Assembly: GCA_027335515.1 (NCBI GenBank)
Contig: DAHWHT010000102.1
Coordinates: 1 to 8,926, forward strand
Origin: Clostridia bacterium
GTDB lineage: Bacteria > Bacillota_E > RBS10-35 > JAJYVN01
Direction: 5' to 3'
DNA length: 8,926 nt
A program made the translations under genes and the position numbers. The notes under the pieces are model-generated. The model worked only from the letters and a program-made list of their open reading frames with translations. It did not search any database and was not told where the DNA came from. Shown piece after piece: positions 1 through 5,699 of this stretch (position 1 is the first letter of the stretch; the number at the start of each line of letters is the position of its first letter).

Positions 1-453
1 TTGCGGCGGCCGCGTGCAGATGCGCGCAGCGGGCGGCGTCAAGCGCAGCATGGCCTCGTTGTCCGTCTGCACGTCTACGTAGGCCTGGAGCCAACCGTCG
101 CGACGCATGGCATCGCAGACTTCCGCCAGGAGCCGACGCGCGATGCCGTGCCCCTGCCACCGATCGGTGACGACCACTGCAATCTCCTCGCCCGTGGCGC
201 CGCGCTCCGCCCGTGCAACACCGACGATCCGCTCGCCGCCCCCGTCGCCTACGACCGCTCCCACGGCGTACCGCCCGCCAACCCCCGAAGCCGTGAGGGC
301 TTCCGCCATCGCAACGCTGAGGTGCGGTATAAGGGCATGAAATCGGCGGAAGACCGCCTCCCGCGAGAGCGTCTCGTGAAAGGCGATGAGGCGGTCGCGA
401 TCATCGGCGCGCAGCGGCCGATACCCGACGATCGGCGGGGCATCCGCTTCCAT
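1..453 (-). CDS. GNAT-family N-acetyltransferase, partial (C-terminus beyond left edge)
   Basis: Probable acyl-CoA-dependent N-acetyltransferase of the GCN5 fold. 151 codons are visible and the frame is still open at position 1. Seen: an N-terminal segment with SREAVFRRFHAL (about residues 30-41), like the S-x-E-S-x-x-R-F stretch of GNATs of the protein-lysine-acetyltransferase (Pat) type. Also seen are a beta-strand and then the acetyl-CoA pyrophosphate-binding motif QGHGIA (residues 100-105), followed by an N-E-A-M-L segment at 132-136. The ATG at 453 is preceded by GGAGGGG and fits the usual GNAT beginning. It lies 43 nt after the CoA-transferase stop on the same strand, so co-transcription is likely. 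In some bacteria a CoA-transferase of this family carries a fused C-terminal GNAT, which supports a functional link. Odd: the A-x-x-L-G-F stretch expected after N-x-x-M-L is not recognisable in the last visible residues, so divergence or a frameshift is possible. The substrate cannot be read from the sequence. Confidence 0.78.
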   Translation of the reverse strand, partial: MEADAPPIVGYRPLRADDRDRLIAFHETLSREAVFRRFHALIPHLSVAMAEALTASGVGGRYAVGAVVGDGGGERIVGVARAERGATGEEIAVVVTDRWQGHGIARRLLAEVCDAMRRDGWLQAYVDVQTDNEAMLRLTPPAARICTRPPQ

Positions 454-496
454 CAGGGGATCACCCCTCCAGCTCCTGCCCATTCGCAAGCCTCAC

Positions 497-1804
497 TCAC
501 CCGACGGGTGTCATCGCCCCCCGCGCCAGTTCCTCCCTGAAGCTCGGGTGCGCAATGGCGATCAGCGCCCGGGCACGCTCGGCGAGCGTCTTGCCGCGCA
601 GGCTCGCCACCCCGTACTCGGTCACCACGTAGTCCACACGCGAACGGTCGGTCGTCACCGAGGCGCCCAGGTGTAGCGACGCGACGATGCGTGACACAAC
701 GCCCTCGGGCGTCCTGGCCGTCGAGGGCAGCGCGATGATGGCCTTGCCCATCAGCGACAGGCTGGCCCCGCGCGCGAAGTCCGCCTGTCCCCCCACCCCG
801 CTGTACTGGATGGGCCCGAGGGATTCGGCGGCCACCTGGCCGCCGAGGTCTACCTCAAGCGCGGCATTGACCGAGACCACGCGGGCGTTTCTGCTGATGA
901 CGTGGGGGTCATTGGTGTAGGACAGGGAGCGAAGGAGGATGTGGGGGTTGTTTGCCACCTCCCCATACAGGTGCCGCGAGCCCTCGATAAAGCTGGCGAC
1001 CGCGACGTTGGCGTCCAACGCTTTGTCCCGTCCGGTCGCCACCCCGCGCCCCACCAGGTCCATCAGGCCGTCCGACAACAGCTCCGTATGGATTCCGAGA
1101 TCCCTGTGCTCGCGAAGGAATGGGGTGACGGCATTGGGTGCTGCCCCGATGCCGAGCTGCAGGCACGCGCCGTTCTCCACCAGGCTGGCCACGTTTCGAC
1201 CCAATGCGTCCATCGTGCCGTCATCGCGGTTGGAGATCCGGCCGACGCGCATCAGGGGTTGTTCCCGCTCGACAAAGGCGTCGATGGCTTCCACCGGCAC
1301 CAGGGCGTCCCCGTTCGTCCACGGCACCTGGTCATTGACCTGAGCCACCACATAGGGGGCGGCGGTCATCGCTCCCCGAACCGCCTCGACCGACAGGCCG
1401 AGGCTGACAAGGCCGCGGGCGTCCGGGGGGGTCACCTGCACCAGGACCGCGTCCAGGGGAATACGTCCCGACAGGAAGAGGAGTTCCGCTTCGGAGAGGT
1501 GGACGGGTAGGTGGTCCGCCAGCCCCTGGTTGACGGCGTCACGGACGTTGGGCCCCACAAAAAGCGAGACATCGCGCAGCCTGCCGCGGAGGGCGAGATC
1601 CAGCTGGGGGGCCGGCCCCACGGTATGCAGGTGATACAGACGCAAATCGGTCAGGGAGGTTGCGCGATCACAGAGAGAGAACAGAAGGTGCTCGGGGACC
1701 TGCGCGATCCCCTGCATGTAGATGCGCCAGCCATTGCCAACCGGCGCCAGGGCCGCCTCAGCGGTGCGTCGACGCTCGCGGTAGACCGACCACCAGCCCG
1801 ACAT
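497..1804 (-). CDS. Acetyl-CoA hydrolase / 4-hydroxybutyrate CoA-transferase family protein
   Basis: A 435-residue cytosolic enzyme expected to move CoA between acyl-CoA and a carboxylate such as acetate, through a glutamyl-CoA thioester. The N-terminal half fits the acetyl-CoA hydrolase/transferase N domain. The C-terminal half has the hallmark stretches LQLGIGAAPNAV (215-226), HTELLSDG (239-246), YTNDPHVI (296-303), YSGVGGQADFARGA (334-347) and VVTEYGVASLRGKT (393-406), followed by IAHPSFREEL. Glu241 in HTE sits where the family's catalytic glutamate lies. Length matches the roughly 430-residue 4-hydroxybutyrate CoA-transferases. The ATG at 1804 was chosen because GGAAGG lies 8 nt upstream; in-frame codons continue further upstream but have no ribosome site or family similarity. 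It follows the ctaB-like gene after 142 nt and precedes the GNAT gene by 43 nt. The exact acyl substrate is not visible; acetate, butyrate, propionate or 4-hydroxybutyrate are all possible. Confidence 0.9.
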   Translation of the reverse strand: MSGWWSVYRERRRTAEAALAPVGNGWRIYMQGIAQVPEHLLFSLCDRATSLTDLRLYHLHTVGPAPQLDLALRGRLRDVSLFVGPNVRDAVNQGLADHLPVHLSEAELLFLSGRIPLDAVLVQVTPPDARGLVSLGLSVEAVRGAMTAAPYVVAQVNDQVPWTNGDALVPVEAIDAFVEREQPLMRVGRISNRDDGTMDALGRNVASLVENGACLQLGIGAAPNAVTPFLREHRDLGIHTELLSDGLMDLVGRGVATGRDKALDANVAVASFIEGSRHLYGEVANNPHILLRSLSYTNDPHVISRNARVVSVNAALEVDLGGQVAAESLGPIQYSGVGGQADFARGASLSLMGKAIIALPSTARTPEGVVSRIVASLHLGASVTTDRSRVDYVVTEYGVASLRGKTLAERARALIAIAHPSFREELARGAMTPVG

Positions 1805-1946
1805 GCTTCGTCCCTTCCCCCTGAAGCCCTTGCGCGTGACCACGTAGCACCATGGCATCCGACGCTGCGACGGGCGACCGACCCGGTTGCGATGTGATCC
1901 GGACCGGGTACGAGGCTCTGGGCGATCCATTCGTCCCGCGCGGAGA
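1805..1946. other. Intergenic stretch between ctaB-like and CoA-transferase genes
   Basis: A 142-nt gap between two minus-strand genes. It contains the GGAAGG ribosome site of the CoA-transferase gene (1813-1818). I see no convincing hairpin with a T run and no clear promoter, so read-through from the membrane-protein genes is possible but not shown. Confidence 0.4.
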
Positions 1947-2843
1947 TCACCCGATCCTGCCGGCGACCAGGATCACCATCAGCGCGACCAGGTACAGGTT
2001 TGCGCTGTGGAAGTGCGTCCAGGCGCTGGGCGCATCCCGACCAAGCCACAGGCGCAGTGCCGTCAGGGCCAACCCCGCGCCTATCAGCGAGGCGGCGGCA
2101 AGGCCGAGCGCCCCGGATACCTCCAGACACGCCCACAGGGATCCCGCCAGGAGCAGTGCGGTGGCCCCCCCGATGCAGGCGGCGGCCAGCGCGGCATTCC
2201 AGACAACCGGGACCATCGGGACTCCGGCCCGCCGGTAGTCCTCGCGATGGCGCCAGGCGAGCGACCAGACGTGCACCGGAGTCCAAAGCATCACGAGCAG
2301 CGCAAGATCGAAGCCGGGCCAACCGACCCTGCCCGCAACGGCGCAGTAGCCGATCAAGGCCGGCGCCCCCCCGGAGAAGGCCCCCAGGACGGGGCTCCAA
2401 GGGGTGCGACGCTTGGCGAGCAAGCTGTATACCACGATGTTGTCCACAAGCCCGCCAAGGACCCAGACGAAGGTCCAGAGGCCAGAGCGCAGCGCGATGC
2501 TCAGCGCGGTCAGGATCAACAGGCCCCCCCAGCCGAGTGCGGTGGCGGGCAGGAGACGGCCCGCCGCCAACACCCGCGTACGGGTACGGCTCATTTGCGC
2601 GTCGATGTCGCGATCGACAACGTTGGTGACCGCTTCAGCGCCCGCCGAGGCCAGCCAGACGATCACCGCCGCAACCACAAGACCCGGAAGGTGTTCCTGC
2701 CAGGCCCTGCCCGCGGCGAGCAGGGCTCCGGCGACGCCTTCGAGCGTCAGCATCAGCACCACGCGCGGTTTGGTGACTTCCCAAAGCGCGCTGGTCAGGG
2801 GCTGGGTGCCCAATTTCCCCGTGTTCCGCACCGCGAGCGCCAT
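1947..2843 (-). CDS. ctaB: Haem o synthase (protoheme IX farnesyltransferase), CtaB/CyoE-like
   Basis: A 298-residue membrane prenyltransferase of the UbiA superfamily, expected to add a farnesyl group to haem b to give haem o for oxidase-type haem proteins. Seen: TKPRVVLMLTLEGVAG near the N-terminus (24-39), the first Mg-diphosphate motif DRDID (77-81) followed by MSRTRTRVLAAGRLLP, then YSLLAKRRTPWSPVLGAFSG (139-158), GGAPALIGYCAVAG (158-171), LWTPVHVWSLAW (186-197), EDYRRAGVPMVPVV (201-214), and a C-terminal FHSANLYL. These follow the CtaB pattern in order, with about eight or nine hydrophobic spans. The ATG at 2843 is supported by AAGGTGG 8 nt upstream; a longer frame starting at 2942 would overlap the previous gene. 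Odd: the asparagine four residues before the first aspartate, usual in N-x3-D-x3-D, is Thr73, with Asn74 next to it. It sits 28 nt downstream of the oxidase-like gene, so the two are very probably one transcript. Confidence 0.87.
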   Translation of the reverse strand: MALAVRNTGKLGTQPLTSALWEVTKPRVVLMLTLEGVAGALLAAGRAWQEHLPGLVVAAVIVWLASAGAEAVTNVVDRDIDAQMSRTRTRVLAAGRLLPATALGWGGLLILTALSIALRSGLWTFVWVLGGLVDNIVVYSLLAKRRTPWSPVLGAFSGGAPALIGYCAVAGRVGWPGFDLALLVMLWTPVHVWSLAWRHREDYRRAGVPMVPVVWNAALAAACIGGATALLLAGSLWACLEVSGALGLAAASLIGAGLALTALRLWLGRDAPSAWTHFHSANLYLVALMVILVAGRIG

Positions 2844-2851
2844 AACGGCCG

Positions 2852-2858
2852 CCACCTT
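2852..2858 (-). promoter_or_regulatory. Ribosome binding site deciding the ctaB start
   Basis: AAGGTGG read on the minus strand, 8 nt before the ATG at 2843. It falls in the 28-nt gap after the stop of the upstream gene, which favours this start over the longer overlapping frame. Confidence 0.65.
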
Positions 2859-2871
2859 TGTTCCAAGGTCG

Positions 2872-4359
2872 CTACGCGCTGGCACCGCGCTCGGCCCGAG
2901 ACCGCCGCCAGAGCTGAGCCTGGGCCAGCGCCACGGCCGCAACCGCCAGCACGGTCAGTCCCCACCCGAGGAAATACAGCCAGGACTGAGTGCCGGTGGC
3001 CACCCATAACCCTTGCCCGACAAGGCACAGGGCCATGCCGCCGTACGCCAGCCACGGGATCCAGGTCACGCGAAGCGGATGCTGCGCCTGGAGGTTCCCC
3101 TGTTCCCGCCAGTAGACGAGACTGAGCAGAACCGTGGCGAGCACGGGCATGAGGAAGAATCCGAGCAGGAGGTGCGCGCGCGTAAAGGCCAGGTCCTGTC
3201 GCCACCCGGGCCCGCCGGCAGGGGGCACGCCGGGTGTGCCGGCGCCGTAGTAGGTCTCATGAAACTCGATCGGGTAGCCGAAACCCGCGATACTCGCGAC
3301 GGCGACCACCCAGGAAAAGAGCAGCGGTCCGCGCAGCGGGTCGAGCCACGACCCGACGCGGCGCCCGGCTGGGCCATCCCAGCCCATTCCCGCAAGCCCG
3401 ATCAGAACGATGATGCTGCCCAGGGCGACAACCCCCGTCAGGGCATCGTCCATGGCCAGCCCGTTCACGCCGCCGGGGCCCGCGGCGAAGAGGATCGGTA
3501 TGTTGTAGTTCGCAATCGCCGAGTACAGATAGACCCAGGCGGTGAGCAGTTGACCGACGCAGACGACGGCGAGCCCCAGATCCACCAGCCGGCGCAACGC
3601 GCCGTGCTGCTGCGGGTAGCGGAACGCGACCGCGGCAAGCGCCACGATCCCACCCATCACCGCGGGCAGCATCTCGTGGGAGTGGGCGACCGCCAGGTTG
3701 CCGACGTAGCCATGGATGTGTTTGAAGCCGATGCCGTGGATGGCCGCGATCCAGCCCGGCACAATGCTGTAGAAGGCCGACCCCCAGGAGATCCCCCCCC
3801 CGGCGACATGCCCCACGACCGCCGCGGCAAAGGCGGAGCATACGCTGAGCAGGACGGCCCAGAAGGAAACACCCATCGCGAACCAACCCTTGCCGCGCGC
3901 TCTGGGGAGCATCGCCAAGCCGACGATCAGCGCGATCGCGATCTCGTCCAGCACGAAGAATCCGACCACCTGCGCCCAGAGCGCGATCTCGCTGCCGTGG
4001 GGAGGTTGGTGGAAGTTGAAGATGGATCCGAGGCCGTTCAGCACCACGGCCGGGATCATGCTCCAGGCGAGGAGATTCCGCACGTGACCCGGGACCTCCA
4101 TGATCGCGCCGACCAAGACCGCGAGGATCGCGACCAGGGGCAGGAAGATCCCGTGCATGTACATCAGCGTGCGCCAGTGCATATCGCCCAGGTGTGCCCA
4201 GGTGATCCCAAACAGCGGGCTGAGCACCAGCAGTAGAGCGACCCAGCCGACGCCGAACGTCACCAAGAACAGCGGAGACTCCACTGCCTTGTGATAGGCC
4301 GCAAACACCCCCCCCCGCGATCCACCTGTGCCGAGTCCCGGCTCCCCAGCCTTCGCCAT
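2872..4359 (-). CDS. Polytopic membrane protein resembling haem-copper oxidase subunit I, no CuB motif seen
   Basis: A 495-residue protein with about 12-13 hydrophobic spans (roughly 28-50, 66-87, 93-115, 126-149, 160-183, 194-212, 229-247, 257-281, 305-325, 343-362, 394-416, 432-454, 460-484). MYMHGIFLPL (H69, second span) resembles the helix-II low-spin haem ligand of haem-copper oxidases. VAHSHEML followed by a small-residue span (H226-x-H228) resembles the helix-X H-x-H that binds both haems. Other membrane-region histidines are H117, H121, H184, H208, H214, H216, H367 and H396. The helix-VI H-P-x-V-Y motif and the helix-VII H-H pair that hold copper are not found, and the H-x-H comes about three helices too early. 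Function is therefore uncertain: a divergent oxidase or NO-reductase relative, or a haem electron-transfer protein. Being directly upstream of ctaB supports a haem o role. The ATG at 4359 has GGAGGT 9 nt upstream. The gene contains two runs of nine G on the coding strand (3793-3801, 4308-4316). Confidence 0.6.
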   Translation of the reverse strand: MAKAGEPGLGTGGSRGGVFAAYHKAVESPLFLVTFGVGWVALLLVLSPLFGITWAHLGDMHWRTLMYMHGIFLPLVAILAVLVGAIMEVPGHVRNLLAWSMIPAVVLNGLGSIFNFHQPPHGSEIALWAQVVGFFVLDEIAIALIVGLAMLPRARGKGWFAMGVSFWAVLLSVCSAFAAAVVGHVAGGGISWGSAFYSIVPGWIAAIHGIGFKHIHGYVGNLAVAHSHEMLPAVMGGIVALAAVAFRYPQQHGALRRLVDLGLAVVCVGQLLTAWVYLYSAIANYNIPILFAAGPGGVNGLAMDDALTGVVALGSIIVLIGLAGMGWDGPAGRRVGSWLDPLRGPLLFSWVVAVASIAGFGYPIEFHETYYGAGTPGVPPAGGPGWRQDLAFTRAHLLLGFFLMPVLATVLLSLVYWREQGNLQAQHPLRVTWIPWLAYGGMALCLVGQGLWVATGTQSWLYFLGWGLTVLAVAAVALAQAQLWRRSRAERGASA

Positions 4360-4368
4360 CTTGCACCC

Positions 4369-4374
4369 ACCTCC
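4369..4374 (-). promoter_or_regulatory. Strong ribosome binding site of the oxidase-like gene
   Basis: GGAGGT on the minus strand, 9 nt before the ATG at 4359. The upstream in-frame ATG at 4452 has only a poor ribosome site and would add about 31 low-complexity residues, so 4359 is preferred. Confidence 0.7.
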
Positions 4375-4455
4375 CAGACCTGCGTCCCCATCACTCGGCT
4401 GGGGTAAGGGTGCGCCCGCGCCGTCGAATGGCTCGACGTCTGTTTGGTTCATTTC

Positions 4456-4530
4456 GCCAGATGCAAGCGGTCCTAGTTCGTGAGAGAACGAACTAGGACC
4501 GCTTGCGAACTGGGACCGCTTGCATCTGGC
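4456..4530. repeat. Three-armed palindrome with two alternative hairpins
   Basis: Arm A (4463-4481) and arm B (4488-4506) form a perfect 19-bp inverted repeat with a 6-nt spacer. Arm B is followed at once by B' (4507-4523), a copy of the last 17 nt of B (4490-4506) with one change (A to G at 4512). B' continues into ATCTGGC (4524-4530), which pairs with GCCAGAT (4456-4462) just before arm A. The flanks thus form a second 24-bp inverted repeat, 4456-4479 with 4507-4530, whose one mismatch is a G-U wobble in plus-strand RNA. The two hairpins share arm A and exclude each other. No T run follows, so a simple intrinsic terminator is unlikely. It could be a divergent operator, an mRNA switch, or the scar of a template-switch event. 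Confidence 0.9.
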
Positions 4531-4670
4531 AAGCCGGTCCCTTGGCTGCTCCAAACGGTGCCGACGGCCGCGGCCGCCAGCGACCGGATGGCCCTTGGCC
4601 CGGACGGTCCGCAGCGCCGAGGGTGTGTGGGGTGCCCAGGCGGCAGCACGCGCGGCGGGAGGGAACCGTC

Positions 4671-5552
4671 ATGACGCTGGCGCAGATGTGGCGTCTTTCC
4701 CGGCCCGGAACACTACTTGCCTCCATCTCCCCCGTCTTGGTGGGGACGCTCGCCGGATGGAACCGGGCGGCGGTCTGCTGGCCCCTCGCCCTGCTGATGC
4801 TGTTGGTCGCGCTGGCGCTGCAGTCCGCCACGAACATGGCCAACGAGTATTGCGACTTCGTGCGGGGGATCGACGACGCAGGCTCACTGGGCATCGGGGG
4901 CGTGCTCGTCTCAGGGGAACTGCGACCGGGTGCGGTGCACCGCCTCGCACTCCTGATGTACGCGCTGGCGTTCGTGGGGGGCTTGGGGTTGGCGTACGCC
5001 CGGGGGTGGATCGTACTGGCCCTGGGCCTCGGCGGCATTGCCGTGAGCTACCTCTACAGCGCAGGCCCCCTCCCGATCGCGGCCACCCCGTGGGGCGAGG
5101 TGGCCGTGGGGTTGCTCATGGGGCCACTGGAGGTTATGGCCGCCGAGATCGCCGCCATCGGCAGCGTCTCCTGGCTCGGGCTGCTCGTCTCCATCCCGGT
5201 GGCCTGTTCGGTCAGCGCGATCCTGTTGGGCAACAACCTCCGGGACCGGATTCGGGATGCCGCGGGGGGACGGAAAACCTTGGCGGTGCTGCTGGGACCG
5301 GGGGCAGCCCGGTACTTCCTGGCCGCGCTGGTCGGCGCAGTGTTCGTGTGGTGCTCGGCCCTGGCCCTCCTGGGTTGGCTCCCGCCAGGGGTGCTGCTGA
5401 CGGCCCTCGCGCTGCCGGTCGGGTGGTCCATCCTCAAAAGGGCCGGCAGCCCGAAGCGGCTCGAGCGTATCGTACCGGCCCTGGGGCGTTTCCACCTGCT
5501 CGTCGGGGTGCTGCTCGGTGCCGGATTGGTGCTCGCCCGGATGGGAAGGTGA
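4671..5552 (+). CDS. menA: MenA-like 1,4-dihydroxy-2-naphthoate polyprenyltransferase (UbiA superfamily)
   Basis: A 293-residue integral membrane prenyltransferase. By family it joins a polyprenyl diphosphate to 1,4-dihydroxy-2-naphthoate in menaquinone synthesis. Seen: an N-terminal RPGTLLASISPVLVGTLAG (11-29), the first diphosphate-binding motif NMANEYCDFVRGIDD (55-69; Asn58, Asp62, Gly66, Asp68) in the MenA style, YLYSAGPLPI (128-136), and the second motif NNLRDRIRDAAGGRKTLAVLLG (starting at Asn188; Asp192, Asp196, Lys202). About eight hydrophobic spans follow the UbiA pattern and the end, GRFHLLVGVLLGAGLVLA, matches MenA C-termini. The ATG at 4671 has GGGAGGG 7 nt upstream; the frame is open upstream but without ribosome site or similarity. 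It is divergent from the oxidase-like gene and is followed by the flavoprotein gene on the same strand. No other men genes are in the window, so a related prenyl acceptor cannot be excluded. Confidence 0.85.
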   Translation: MTLAQMWRLSRPGTLLASISPVLVGTLAGWNRAAVCWPLALLMLLVALALQSATNMANEYCDFVRGIDDAGSLGIGGVLVSGELRPGAVHRLALLMYALAFVGGLGLAYARGWIVLALGLGGIAVSYLYSAGPLPIAATPWGEVAVGLLMGPLEVMAAEIAAIGSVSWLGLLVSIPVACSVSAILLGNNLRDRIRDAAGGRKTLAVLLGPGAARYFLAALVGAVFVWCSALALLGWLPPGVLLTALALPVGWSILKRAGSPKRLERIVPALGRFHLLVGVLLGAGLVLARMGR

Positions 5553-5564
5553 AGAGGGCCGGGG

Positions 5565-5594
5565 AAAGCGCACCTGGACGGTGTTCCACGCTTT
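5565..5594 (+). terminator. Weak stem-loop after menA
   Basis: AAAGCG (5565-5570) pairs with CGCTTT (5589-5594), with a short inner TGGA/TCCA pairing and a bulge. It lies 12 nt after the menA stop. The T run is short and partly within the stem, so termination would be weak; menA and the next gene may be partly co-transcribed. Confidence 0.25.
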
Positions 5595-5643
5595 TCGACC
5601 CACGCCTCGCCAAACAGACAGGGGGATCGGTTCGTTCGACCCT

Positions 5644-5671
5644 TTGGACGCGTGTCCGCCAGCGCTACCAT
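5644..5671 (+). promoter_or_regulatory. Possible sigma-70-type promoter before the flavoprotein gene
   Basis: TTGGAC (5644-5649) and TACCAT (5666-5671) with a 16-nt spacer, ending 28 nt before the TTG start. Both boxes match the consensus only partly, so this is a candidate rather than a call. Confidence 0.25.
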
Positions 5672-5687
5672 CCCGTGGTGGCTACGA

Positions 5688-5693
5688 GGAGGT
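5688..5693 (+). promoter_or_regulatory. Ribosome binding site that decides a TTG start
   Basis: GGAGGT, within the longer GAGGAGGTGG (5686-5695), lies 6 nt before an in-frame TTG at 5700. The next in-frame ATG (5721) is 27 nt from this site, too far for normal initiation. Confidence 0.75.
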
Positions 5694-5699
5694 GGCACC

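Larger units (their letters stand above)
4360..4670. other. Divergent intergenic control region
   Basis: 311 nt separate the minus-strand oxidase-like gene from the plus-strand menA-like gene, so promoters for both must lie here or close by. The stretch holds the three-armed palindrome at 4456-4530 and the ribosome sites of both genes. I could not pick a convincing -35/-10 pair on either strand. If the upstream ATG at 4452 were used instead, part of this region would code for an N-terminal extension of the membrane protein. Confidence 0.5.

Noticed and set aside
1..540. Plus-strand open frame opposite the GNAT gene
   Set aside because: No motif is visible, and the minus-strand frame has the acetyl-CoA binding motif and a ribosome site.
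1887..4236. Two long plus-strand open frames (about 412 and 407 codons) opposite the ctaB-like and oxidase-like genes
   Set aside because: Their translations are rich in R, P, G, Q and H without family motifs, and they are antisense to clear membrane-protein genes. High GC makes such frames common.
4360..4452. N-terminal extension of the oxidase-like protein from the ATG at 4452
   Set aside because: Low-complexity residues, weak ribosome site, and a far better site for the ATG at 4359.
4507..4523. Resemblance of TGGGACCGCTTGC to a T-box leader core
   Set aside because: The stretch is explained as one arm of an inverted repeat, and no specifier stem or terminator/antiterminator with a T run is seen.
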